Positions 45,776-53,802 of a stretch of DNA of 64,000 nt are shown piece after piece. The position numbers and the translations under genes were made by a program. Origin of the DNA: Reyranella sp. CPCC 100927 (GTDB lineage Bacteria; Pseudomonadota; Alphaproteobacteria; Reyranellales; Reyranellaceae); assembly GCF_007859315.1 (NCBI RefSeq), contig NZ_VOHA01000023.1:55199-119198 (forward strand), written 5' to 3'. The notes below the pieces were generated by a model that searched no databases, was not told the DNA's origin, and worked only from the letters and a program-made list of their open reading frames with translations. The stretch's first letter is position 1. Every line of letters begins with the position of its first letter.

Positions 45776-45854
45776 GTCATCCCGAGCGCAGCGAGGGATC
45801 TCCTGCGGACGGAGACTCCATTCCCACGAGATCCCTCGCTGCGCTCGGGATGAC
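45776..45854. repeat. Inverted-repeat element, family B
   Basis: Arms GTCATCCCGAGCGCAGCGAG and reverse complement, about 30 bases between. From here to 46130 I see no gene or other feature. Confidence 0.85.
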
Positions 45855-46130
45855 AGCGCGGGGTGGCTGTTTACGTGGGCTATTGTCTATGGGTGGCGCG
45901 CCCCAGCGTGTGATCGAACTGCCGCAACCAACCGAGTAAGGACTGTGCGTTCGTAGCGCGCGGATCTTCTCTGTGCCCTCTGTGTCTCCGTGGTGAATCT
46001 TGTCTTGCGTTGGCGCCACGACCGAACCGCCCTATGCTCGCGCGCTGTCCCGCACACCGCGTAGTCGCGTCCGGACAATCCAAAAAACAAAACGCCGACG
46101 ATCATCCACGCGCCCAAGAGGGAGGGACGC

Positions 46131-47087
46131 ATGAGGACAGGGCTGCTGTTCGCCGCCGCGCTGGCGCTCGCCTGTGGCCAGGCATTCGCGCAATCGGCCT
46201 TTCCGCCGCCGCCGCCCAAGGTGAGCCCGGCGGCCGGCGTGATCGACATGCACGTGCACGCGCACCCCGACGTGTTCGGCCGCAACATGGACGACATCGA
46301 TGTCGCCCAGCTTGCCAAGGCGCGCGGCATGCGGGGCATCGTGCTGAAGAACCACATCAGCGAGACCGCCAGCCGCGCCGCGCTGGTGATGAAGGTGGTG
46401 CCCGGCATCGAGGTGTTCGGCGGCATCGTGCTGAACAACGCCGTGGGCGGCGTGAACCCGGCCGCGGTCGAGTGGATGCACCGCGTCTATGGCAGCCGCG
46501 GCAAGGTGGTATGGCTGCCGACCTTCGAGTCCGACAAGCACGTGAAGACCTTCTCCAGTCCCGACGCCAAGGGCCTGGTGGTGGCGCCGGGCGGCCAGGT
46601 GACGCCGCAGACCGAGGAGATCCTGAAGATCGTCGCGCGCGAGAACCTGGTGCTGGCTACCGGCCACATCCACCCCGAGGAGATCCTGGCCGTGGTGAAG
46701 CGCGGCCATGAGCTGGGTGTGAAGAACATGATCGTCACCCACGGCTTCACCAACGTGCCGGGCCTGACGATGGAGCAGGCGCAGCAGGTGGTCGAGCTGG
46801 GCGCCATGATCGAGGTCTGTTTCCTGCAGTTCCTCGCCGGCCCCGGCGCGCCGCTGCCCTTCCTGCTGCACTGGAAGCAGGTCAACGCGCGCCATGTCGG
46901 CGACGCCGTGAAGGCGTTCGGCGCCAAGGGCATCGTGATCTCCTCCGACCTCGGCCAGAGCGCCAACATGACCCATCCCGACGGGCTCGAGGTGGCGATC
47001 GCGGCGATGAAGAAGGAAGGCCTCTCCGACGCCGACATCGACACCATGATGCGCAAGAACCCCGCCAAGCTGCTGGGATTGAACTGA
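46131..47087 (+). CDS. Exported metal-dependent hydrolase-like protein (DUF6282 type)
   Basis: A 318-residue protein with a signal peptide ('MRTGLLFAAALALACGQAFA'). The mature part looks like an amidohydrolase/PHP TIM barrel: 'VIDMHVHAHPDVFGR' near 38-52 gives the His-x-His metal site, 'VLATGHIHPEE' near 178 and 'IVTHGFTNVPG' near 205 give further His, and 'ISSDLGQSANMTHPDG' near 268 gives the Asp. This matches my knowledge of DUF6282. The substrate is unknown; location periplasmic. Start 46131 has GAGGGAGG upstream. Confidence 0.82.
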   Translation: MRTGLLFAAALALACGQAFAQSAFPPPPPKVSPAAGVIDMHVHAHPDVFGRNMDDIDVAQLAKARGMRGIVLKNHISETASRAALVMKVVPGIEVFGGIVLNNAVGGVNPAAVEWMHRVYGSRGKVVWLPTFESDKHVKTFSSPDAKGLVVAPGGQVTPQTEEILKIVARENLVLATGHIHPEEILAVVKRGHELGVKNMIVTHGFTNVPGLTMEQAQQVVELGAMIEVCFLQFLAGPGAPLPFLLHWKQVNARHVGDAVKAFGAKGIVISSDLGQSANMTHPDGLEVAIAAMKKEGLSDADIDTMMRKNPAKLLGLN

Positions 47088-47135
47088 AGCAGTTCAGCAG
47101 TGGGAAGCTGCGGTGGTTCGACCGGTTGCGAGCGG

Positions 47136-47221
47136 TGCTGGTGACGGCTGGGACCGCGCCGCTCCAGCGGCGCTCATGATGCGTCGCTGGAGCGACGCGG
47201 TCCGGCCCGTCACCAGCGGCA
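47136..47221. repeat. Inverted-repeat element, family E
   Basis: Arms GCTGGTGACGGCTGGGACCG and CGGTCCGGCCCGTCACCAGC, inner arms GCTCCAGCGGCGC and GCGTCGCTGGAGC. Longer copies at 49908 and 50775 share both arms but differ in the centre. Confidence 0.85.
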
Positions 47222-47311
47222 TCGCGTCTCGACACCCCAGCCCGACATTGCCTCAAAACCGACACGAGCGATCGCGACAACAGCGCCATCGACCTGGATC
47301 GACGCCCCCGA

Positions 47312-47713
47312 ATGACAACGACGCCTCTCAAGACCCTCATCCTCACCGCCAGCGTCTTCGCGCTCGCCGCCTGCGGCTCGCTTGGCGACATGCTGCCGGG
47401 CCAGGGCTCGCGCCGCACCGCGCCGCCGCCGCCATCGTCGGGCCCTGGGCCCGGCCTCACCCCGTCCGACCCGCCGGTGACCGAGGCGCGCATCTGCGAT
47501 CTCGCCAAGCAGGCCGTGCGCGAGGCGATGAACGTGCCGCAGCTGCGCGGCGAGACCTGCTCGGCCACGCACACGCGCCCCGGCGAATGGCAGGCCAAGG
47601 TGAATTTCATGTCCGGCAGCGAGCAGCAGACCTACCGGGTCGCCCTGCAGCCGCACCGCCAGCGCCAGGAGTGGGGCGTGCTCGACCTCACGCCCGAAAC
47701 CCGCAGCAGCTGA
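47312..47713 (+). CDS. Small lipoprotein of unknown function
   Basis: A 133-residue protein. The N-terminus is a lipoprotein signal ('LKTLILTASVFALAACGS', lipobox LAAC with Cys about residue 21). A Pro/Ser/Gly-rich linker (about 32-53) follows. Then a compact domain with two Cys ('EARICDLAKQAVREAMNVP' and 'GETCSATHTRPGEWQAKV'), a possible disulfide. No known family. Confidence 0.75.
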   Translation: MTTTPLKTLILTASVFALAACGSLGDMLPGQGSRRTAPPPPSSGPGPGLTPSDPPVTEARICDLAKQAVREAMNVPQLRGETCSATHTRPGEWQAKVNFMSGSEQQTYRVALQPHRQRQEWGVLDLTPETRSS

Positions 47714-47714
47714 G

Positions 47715-47746
47715 CCTGGGCGCGCGGGCAGCCTGCCCGCATCAAG
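47715..47746. repeat. Single hairpin of repeat family D
   Basis: CCTGGGCGCGCGGGCAGCCT with GCCCGCATCAAGG, a diverged copy just after the lipoprotein stop. Confidence 0.6.
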
Positions 47747-47773
47747 GCGAAAGCGCGAAGGTCAGTCGCGACT

Positions 47774-47858
47774 GTCATCCCGAGCGTAGCGAGGGATCTT
47801 TTCGGCCGCGAACGGCGTGAAAAACTGCTGAAAGATTCCTCGCTACGCTCGGAATGAC
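47774..47858. repeat. Inverted-repeat element, family B
   Basis: Arms GTCATCCCGAGCGTAGCGAG and a near-perfect reverse complement, the central 35 bases unrelated to the other copies. The remainder to 48078 holds a degenerate arm (about 47985-48003) and no gene. Confidence 0.8.
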
Positions 47859-48078
47859 AGCGCGCGGCGATAAGATCACAGCCTCTGAGCGCAGCGAAGA
47901 ACCTCGCAGTGGATCGTTCAAAGAACGCTGGCACGGGTGATCATCAGGTCCAGCAGTGCTGATATGGGCACCGCGGGGTCCTTCGCGTCGCTCAGGACGA
48001 CAGTGAGCTGCGCCATCTGACGTGACTCGGATCCCCTCGCGACGCTCAAAATGAAGGCGGTGCCCGCGACCAGCGCCG

Positions 48079-48318
48079 CTACTCGCAGACGAAGCTGTAG
48101 GTGTCATCGCCCAGCGGTCCGGTGATGCGGCCGCTCTTGCCGTATTTGCGGCAGTGCTTCAGGGCCGCCTCCTGGGCGCCCATGGCATCCCCGCTCTTCA
48201 TCACGCCGCCCGTCGGTCCGGCCTGCACGCTGGGCCCGCCGCACGCCGCCAGCGACAGCACCAGGCCGCCGGCGGCCAGTACACCGGCCCATCGCCCCAG
48301 GCCGCTCGCCCTCGACAT
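48079..48318 (-). CDS. Small lipoprotein of unknown function
   Basis: A 79-residue protein with a lipoprotein signal ('LGRWAGVLAAGGLVLSLAAC', Cys about residue 26). The short mature domain has two further Cys ('LKHCRKYGKSGRI' and terminal 'TYSFVCE'). The start at 48318 was chosen because it gives a normal signal peptide; the frame stays open to 48411 (110 residues) and that start is possible. No family recognised. Confidence 0.65.
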   Translation of the reverse strand: MSRASGLGRWAGVLAAGGLVLSLAACGGPSVQAGPTGGVMKSGDAMGAQEAALKHCRKYGKSGRITGPLGDDTYSFVCE

Positions 48319-48551
48319 TCCCGCGGCATCGCCGCGACCGGCCCCGGCGCAGCCCCCGTGCAGCGACGTCGTGTGCAGCGATATCAGGGTGTCGTTGGCG
48401 CGATCGGGCATCCCGGTCTCCTGTTCGTGGTGGTGATCGGGACATAACGCGCGACGGCGCCGATGGATGCGGTGACAATCCTGGGACCGTGGGTCAGGCT
48501 CGGGCCGTGGCGGTGGCGGCCCCGGTCATCGTCCTTCCCCAGGAGCCCGCC

Positions 48552-49880
48552 ATGTCCCCGCCCGTCGAGCGCATTGCCAGCGATGACCGTCTGCCCGCGG
48601 CGGCCGACGTGGTGGTGATCGGCGCCGGCATCATCGGCGTCTGCGCCGCCTGGCACTTGGCGCGCAAGGGCCATGCGGTGGCGCTGGTCGAGAAGGGCCA
48701 TGTCGGCGCCGAGCAGTCCAGCCGCAATTGGGGCTGGTGCCGCCAGCAGCGGCGCGCCCGCACCGAGATCCCGCTGGCGCGCGAGTCGCTGCGGCTGTGG
48801 GAGTCGATGCAGGCCGAAAGCGGCACCGATGTCGGCTTCCGCCGCACCGGCATCCTGTTCCTGACCCGCGATCCCGCCGAGCTGGCGGCGTGGGAGAAAT
48901 GGATCACCATCGCGCGCGAACAGCAGGTCCATTCCGCCATCCTGTCGCCGGCCGAGATCGCGGAGCGCCTGCCCGCCAACCGCGACACCTGGCTCGGCGG
49001 CCTGCACACGCCGAGCGACGGGCGCGCCGAGCCGTCGCTCGCGGCGCCCGCCTTCGCGCAGGCCGCCCGCCGGCACGGCATCAGCATCCACCAGGACTGC
49101 GCCGCGCGCGGGCTGGAGACCGCGGCCGGCCGGGTCAGCGCCGTGATCACCGAGCGGGGGCCGATCCGCACGTCGGCGGTGCTGCTCGCCGGCGGCGCCT
49201 GGTCGTCGCTGTTCTGCCGGCGGCACGGCATCGAGCTGCCGATCGGCCTGGTGAACGCCACCGCCTGCCGCACCACGCCGGCGCCGGAGATCACGCCGGG
49301 CGCGCTGGGCGGCGACACCTGGTGCATCCGCCGCCGGCTCGACGGCGGCTACACCGTGGCGCTGCGCGGCCGCGGCACGGTGGAACTCACGCCCGATCTC
49401 TTCCGGTATGCCCGCGCCTTCTGGCCGACCTGGCGGCAGACCCGCAAGGGCCTGAAGCTGTCGCTGGGCCGCGCGTTCGTCGACCAGCTCACGCGCGGCG
49501 CCGGCTGGCGTCTGGACCAGCCCTCGCCCTTCGAGGCCGAGCGCGTGCGCGATCCCGCGCCCGACATGACGCTGGTCAACACCGCGCTCGCGTCATTGGT
49601 CGTGTCCCATCCCGAACTGCAGGGCATCGCCATTGCCGAAGCGTGGGGCGGCACCATCGACTCCACGCCCGACACCATCCCGGTGATCTCGGCGGTGGAC
49701 GCGCTGCCCGGCTTCTTCCTCGCCACCGGCTTCAGCGGCCACGGCTTCGGCATCGGCCCCGCCGCCGGCCGGCTGGCCGCCGACATCGTGACCGGCGACT
49801 CACCCCTGGTCGACCCGGCCAACTATGGCCACGCCCGCCTGATCGACGGCCGGCCGCTCGAGCCGGTGGGCATGCTGTAG
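48552..49880 (+). CDS. FAD-dependent amine/amino-acid oxidoreductase (DadA-like)
   Basis: A 442-residue flavoenzyme of the DAO family. The FAD-binding 'VVVIGAGIIGVCAAWHLA' is at about 20-37, followed by 'ALVEKGHVGAEQSSRNWGW', the usual second flavin contact (SSRN-G). The C-terminal FAD loop 'FFLATGFSGHGFGIGPAAG' is near 395. Likely oxidises a secondary amine or D-amino acid, donating electrons to oxygen or the respiratory chain; substrate not known. Start 48552 follows AGGAG. It is divergent from the small lipoprotein gene. Confidence 0.9.
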   Translation: MSPPVERIASDDRLPAAADVVVIGAGIIGVCAAWHLARKGHAVALVEKGHVGAEQSSRNWGWCRQQRRARTEIPLARESLRLWESMQAESGTDVGFRRTGILFLTRDPAELAAWEKWITIAREQQVHSAILSPAEIAERLPANRDTWLGGLHTPSDGRAEPSLAAPAFAQAARRHGISIHQDCAARGLETAAGRVSAVITERGPIRTSAVLLAGGAWSSLFCRRHGIELPIGLVNATACRTTPAPEITPGALGGDTWCIRRRLDGGYTVALRGRGTVELTPDLFRYARAFWPTWRQTRKGLKLSLGRAFVDQLTRGAGWRLDQPSPFEAERVRDPAPDMTLVNTALASLVVSHPELQGIAIAEAWGGTIDSTPDTIPVISAVDALPGFFLATGFSGHGFGIGPAAGRLAADIVTGDSPLVDPANYGHARLIDGRPLEPVGML

Positions 49881-49907
49881 AGGCACTTCGCGGTTCAGTG
49901 AAGAGGG

Positions 49908-50014
49908 TGCTGGTGACGGCTGGGACCGCGCCGCTCCAGCGGCGCTCATGGTCTTGAGCGATCGCCGGAAGAGCGTCGCTGGAGCGACGCGGTCCGACCC
50001 GTCACCAGCAGCAT
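49908..50014. repeat. Inverted-repeat element, family E
   Basis: Arms TGCTGGTGACGGCTGGGACC and its partner CCGACCCGTCACCAGCA, with inner GCTCCAGCGGCGCTCATG and GCGTCGCTGGAGC. The centre contains CTTGAGCGATCGCCGGAAGA, absent from the copy at 47136. Confidence 0.85.
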
Positions 50015-50142
50015 CGAGTCTCAATAACTGTCGTGAGGGCGAGCTACCTGCCGATGAGGCGCATCCTCTACTTGAAGGACGCCACAACCAGACCGTGGTG
50101 CCATGCTTCCCGCCGGACATGCGATCCGCATGAGGGCAGGGC

Positions 50143-50736
50143 ATGGAACAACCATCGACACCAGCATCACCGGAGCATCGGCGGATGATGCTCTATATTC
50201 TGAAGGGGCCGGCCTGCCAGCAGATCAACTTCTCCATGCCGGGCGTGACGATCAGCGGGCTCAGCTTTGCCTGGGTGGCGAACGCGATACAGCAGGGAAC
50301 CATCGGCGTGGTGATCGAGGCCCAGAAGCCTGGCGCTGGTGCATCCTACAAACCGGACCCGGATCAATTCTCCCTGCCGCATCCCACCTTCGGCGTGGCC
50401 ATGAACGAGATGGCCGCCATCGTGCACGAGAGCGTGCATGCCTGGGTGGATCTGACGAAGACCAGCACGTCGCGCGTCACCAACGAGCTGTGCGCCTACC
50501 TGGCCGGTGCGATGTTCCGTGAATACATGCACGAAAAGCAGCCGCAGGATCCGCCGACATTCAAGGTCGCCGGGCTCGTGGCCCAGAGACTCATCGCCAG
50601 GAACGACCGCACGGTGCGCCGTGACGAAATAGAGATGATGCGGATCGAGCTGCAACGCCGGCCCATCTACGCCGACATTTTCAAGCCCGGTTTCGAGGAC
50701 GGCGCGAACGGCGTGCGCGGGAACAAGGATTTCTGA
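50143..50736 (+). CDS. Unknown protein with HExxH-type zinc motif
   Basis: A 197-residue soluble protein without a signal peptide. I do not recognise a family. Residues near 94-100 read 'VHESVHAW', an exact HExxH (HESVH) motif preceded by hydrophobic 'MAAIV'. About 15-20 residues later comes 'VTNELCAYLAGAMF', where the Glu could be the third zinc ligand as in gluzincins. This suggests a metallopeptidase-like fold or a remnant of one. It lies alone between two family E repeats. Confidence 0.65.
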   Translation: MEQPSTPASPEHRRMMLYILKGPACQQINFSMPGVTISGLSFAWVANAIQQGTIGVVIEAQKPGAGASYKPDPDQFSLPHPTFGVAMNEMAAIVHESVHAWVDLTKTSTSRVTNELCAYLAGAMFREYMHEKQPQDPPTFKVAGLVAQRLIARNDRTVRRDEIEMMRIELQRRPIYADIFKPGFEDGANGVRGNKDF

Positions 50737-50774
50737 CCGCATGCCATCGGCCATCCCGCCGCTGGTCGGTTCAG

Positions 50775-50915
50775 TAAAGTAGGCTGCTGGCGACGGCTGG
50801 GACCGCGCCGCTCCAGCGGCGCTCATGATCTTGAGCCGGCCGGCGAAAGCCCGCGCTTTCGCCGGAAGAGCGTCGCTGGAGCAACGCGGTCCGACCCGTC
50901 ACCAGCAGCATCGCG
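50775..50915. repeat. Inverted-repeat element, family E, with inner insertion
   Basis: Outer and inner arms match the copies at 47136 and 49908. The centre carries a further hairpin, CCGGCGAAAGC...GCTTTCGCCGG, so a smaller palindrome is nested in the larger one. Confidence 0.85.
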
Positions 50916-50924
50916 TCTCCACCT

Positions 50925-51884
50925 TCAAGCCGCCGCGCGCCGAAACGCCGCCAGCGCCCCGCCATGCAGCAGCTCGCTGGGCAGCGGGTGGCCCACGATC
51001 GTCTCGGCCATGCGCCCGACCTCCAGCAGCTTTTCGAGGTCGACGCCGGTGGCGACGCCCATCTCCTCGCACAGCATCACCAGCTCCTCGGTGCAGATGT
51101 TGCCCGCCGCGCCCTTCTGGCCGGCGAACGGGCAGCCGCCCAGCCCGCCCACCGTCGAGTCGTAGCGGCGCACACCCAGGCGCAGGCCGGCCATGGCGTT
51201 GGCCACCGCCATGCCGCGCGTATCGTGCAGGTGCAGGCTGATCTCCTTGTCCGGCCAGGCGCTGCGCACCGCACCCACCACGCGCTCGATGCGCAGCGGC
51301 GTCGCCCAGCCCATGCTGTCGGCCAGCGACAGCCGGTCGATCGCGATGTCGCACTCGGCCGCGACCGCGAGCCCATCGCGCACGGTGCGCACGACCTGCG
51401 CCGGCGCGATGTCGCCCTGGAAGTTGCAGCCGAAGGCCGCCATGACGCCGATGCGCCTGACGGGCACGCCCTTGGCCAAATGCAGCGGGGTCTGCTTGCG
51501 CATTGCATCGAGGTTCTCGGCGTGGCTGCGGTGCAGGTTCTTGCGGTTGAAGGCTTCCGAGGCCGACAGCGAGATCGTGCCCGACAGCGCGAGCTTGTCG
51601 TGGAACGCCAGCGCCCGCTCGAGGCCCTTGTCGTTGAACCACAACGCCGAGTAGGCGACCTCCGGCGTGGCGCGGAACGCCGCCACCACGTCCTCGGCAT
51701 CGGCCCAGCCCGGCACCAGGCGCTGGTTGACGAACGAGCACACCTGGATCGATTTCAGCCCGGTCTCCGACAGCGCCTCGATCAGCCGGATCTTGTCGGC
51801 CGCGCTAATCGGCCCCGGCTCGATCTGGAAACCTTCACGCGGGCCTTCTTCGTGGATGTGGATGGCGGCGGGTAGGTCGGACAT
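50925..51884 (-). CDS. HMG-CoA lyase-family protein
   Basis: A 319-residue TIM-barrel enzyme of the HMG-CoA lyase/isopropylmalate synthase group. Visible: 'EEGPREGFQIEPGPISAADK' at 12-31 (Arg-Glu-Gly-x-Q metal and substrate contact), 'LSLADSMGWATPLRIERV' near 186, 'LHLHDTRGMAVANAMAGL' near 222 (His-x-His metal site), and the catalytic Cys loop 'GGLGGCPFAGQKGAAGN' near 252. The family cleaves HMG-CoA or similar 3-hydroxyacyl-CoAs. Start 51884 has AGAGG upstream; 51923 is an alternative. It marks the GC-rich left flank of the island. Confidence 0.9.
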   Translation of the reverse strand: MSDLPAAIHIHEEGPREGFQIEPGPISAADKIRLIEALSETGLKSIQVCSFVNQRLVPGWADAEDVVAAFRATPEVAYSALWFNDKGLERALAFHDKLALSGTISLSASEAFNRKNLHRSHAENLDAMRKQTPLHLAKGVPVRRIGVMAAFGCNFQGDIAPAQVVRTVRDGLAVAAECDIAIDRLSLADSMGWATPLRIERVVGAVRSAWPDKEISLHLHDTRGMAVANAMAGLRLGVRRYDSTVGGLGGCPFAGQKGAAGNICTEELVMLCEEMGVATGVDLEKLLEVGRMAETIVGHPLPSELLHGGALAAFRRAAA

Positions 51885-52079
51885 AGGGCCTCTCCATGCT
51901 GGCGGGAGACTATTGCGCCTCATTAGAGATCAGAGAAGGATGCCCTCCATTTGCGCATGGAGCTCCCATCACTCAGGTCCTGTGGGGGCTTCATAAGTGG
52001 CGGCAGGAGGTCTGGTATCGGGAGTGCACAGGGATTTGAGGTGGGAGCGTATCATTGCAGCGAGCAGCGTGAGAGAAAG

Positions 52080-52835
52080 TCAACTCGTCATTGGAAGATT
52101 TTCATTGCTGCGCATTCTCATGAAGGCAAAAGCTAGAGGTGAATGGCCGCGTCCACTACGCCGCAGCAGCCAACATGAGACGACTCGTGTCTTGAGCCAC
52201 ATAGCGACTGAGCGCGTTTGAAGCCGATTTACGTAGCCGATGGTTACTCCAGAGGCCTCCATTTTTACGGCACTCGAATCATACGGATTCGTAGGCTCCG
52301 GTATTAATTGAAGCTCCACTCCATCGCGCAGGAACGCTGTTTCAGTTTCCCGATACCGGAAGCCTGCGATCTCAAGAACCGTATCACAGGCTACGCTCTG
52401 TGGATCCAGCCGGTCCACGAGGGAGAATCCGTCGCTGGGAAGTTTTGCCGTAGTCAGCGCTAATAGCGACATAGGAGCAAGGGGAATACCCCGATAACGA
52501 TACAATTCGAGGTATTTGGGGAAATCTGGTCTTGCTGCGGGAGGCATTCGTCTTAGGAAGGCTTCTAGAACACCCTCTGCGAAAATGCCATCTTTGCTCC
52601 TTCCGGCATCAAAGGTCGGGTATCCCCTAAAGCCAGACGCTGTTAGCTGAGCAAGGTTCTTTCCACGGTTTTCCGCCTTGAATTCGCCGTTTCTCAGATA
52701 TCGAAAAGTAGCGGTGGGTCCGACATTCGACAATACACCGACGGCCCAGCGCATCCGATCTAGGACACCATCTGGTGCCCTCCATGCAAGGGTAAGTTCC
52801 GAAGGATTAGGTGGGTACTCCACCCAATGTTCCAT
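52080..52835 (-). CDS. HIRAN-domain protein paired with a HipA-like kinase
   Basis: A 251-residue protein. The N-terminal part ('WRAPDGVLDRMRWAVGVLS' near 18, 'GPTATFRYL' near 40) is basic and Arg-rich. A middle helical region follows. The C-terminal HIRAN domain (about 148-215) is recognised by 'VLEIAGFRYRETE', 'LIPEPTNPYDSSAVKM' and 'IGYVNR', a fold that binds DNA ends or damaged DNA. Its start overlaps the end of the kinase gene by 29 bases, so the two must be cotranscribed. Base composition is AT-richer than the flanks. The role is unknown; it could be antitoxin, sensor or DNA-binding partner. Confidence 0.75.
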   Translation of the reverse strand: MEHWVEYPPNPSELTLAWRAPDGVLDRMRWAVGVLSNVGPTATFRYLRNGEFKAENRGKNLAQLTASGFRGYPTFDAGRSKDGIFAEGVLEAFLRRMPPAARPDFPKYLELYRYRGIPLAPMSLLALTTAKLPSDGFSLVDRLDPQSVACDTVLEIAGFRYRETETAFLRDGVELQLIPEPTNPYDSSAVKMEASGVTIGYVNRLQTRSVAMWLKTRVVSCWLLRRSGRGHSPLAFAFMRMRSNENLPMTS

Positions 52836-53802
52836 GGCCCTGAACTCCCTCAGCTAGAGTTTTCAATATGGAGTTTCGCCGCGCCCGAAGTTGGGTTGCG
52901 ACGAACCTAGCTCGAAGTGCACTAAACGGCACTGAATAGTTAAACTCTCTACACCATGAAACGATCTCATCAAAATTTGCGTCTGAAACGGTTGCTACCC
53001 GCCGCATCGTTGCGCGGGTACCAGTGACGTGCGCCACCAGGGAACGGCAGAGCGCCACGTGCTGGGCGCTGGCACGATCCGCCGATGTCCAGCCATAGTG
53101 ATGACAACCTCGTTCGATGAACCGCAGGAAGCGAGCTTCCGAGAGCGCTTGCTCCAGATCCTGTTCGCGAGTGACAAACCCGAGGCTTGTTCCGTTGTCA
53201 AATGCTGGGGCCATTGAGAAAGTCATGCCGCCGTGCGGGCCAGTATTGGCGAGAAAGCCCCAGTTTTCGGAGTGCCGGTCTGTATTCCCGATCAGAGCAT
53301 CAAAGGCAATTGTCTCAGCCCACCACGACCGCCAACTTGGAGCCGCCTGACCGCGGCAGACATTGATGTTGTCCTTGAGGCTCCCTCGTTTGTAGCTAAT
53401 GGGGTAACCGCGTGCCTGAAGGCGGTCAATTCCACTGATCAAGCGAGCTGGAGGGCGGTCCTTATAGCCATAAAAAAACTCAATAAGGACACCAGGGCTT
53501 CCGTTGCCGGGCGCCCGTGCGAGGAATGCCGGGGGCACCAGAACGTGCACGCGCTTTGCCAACTCATAGGCGATCACCTCCGACCATATCTGCATGGCGT
53601 ACGGACCTGACGGCTCTTTGAAAAGGTAGCGATGTCCACCGATCAAAAATCCGTGGGGTGCCGGCGATGGACAGATAAATATCCTCTTGGGTTTTGCGCC
53701 GGTGGGACCGATCGGAAACTCGTCGTCCAAGTCCCAGCCGTTCAAGTCCACCACCTCTGAGGGATGCTGACGCAGTAGCTTCATGTCGTCCAGCGTCATC
53801 AT
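52807..53802 (-). CDS. HipA-like protein kinase
   Basis: A 331-residue protein resembling HipA/PI3K-like kinases. An ATP-contact Lys is in 'YLFKEPSGPYAMQIW' near 62, followed by the paired Glu in 'SEVIAYELAKRV'. The catalytic loop is 'LIGNTDRHSENWGFL' near 168-182 (Asp and Asn of the D-x-H-x-x-N pattern). The metal-binding Asp is in 'PAFDNGTSLG' near 200. HipA proteins phosphorylate aminoacyl-tRNA synthetases or other targets and stop growth. No HipB-like helix-turn-helix antitoxin is adjacent; instead a HIRAN protein overlaps its 3' end. Start 53802 has CGGAGG nine bases upstream; 53820 is also possible. Confidence 0.78.
   Translation of the reverse strand: MMTLDDMKLLRQHPSEVVDLNGWDLDDEFPIGPTGAKPKRIFICPSPAPHGFLIGGHRYLFKEPSGPYAMQIWSEVIAYELAKRVHVLVPPAFLARAPGNGSPGVLIEFFYGYKDRPPARLISGIDRLQARGYPISYKRGSLKDNINVCRGQAAPSWRSWWAETIAFDALIGNTDRHSENWGFLANTGPHGGMTFSMAPAFDNGTSLGFVTREQDLEQALSEARFLRFIERGCHHYGWTSADRASAQHVALCRSLVAHVTGTRATMRRVATVSDANFDEIVSWCREFNYSVPFSALRARFVATQLRARRNSILKTLAEGVQGHGTLGGVPT

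Noticed and set aside
47136..50915. Insertion sequences or MITEs with a transposase
   Set aside because: The elements have inverted arms, but I see no transposase gene and no target-site duplication in this window, so they are listed as repeats only.
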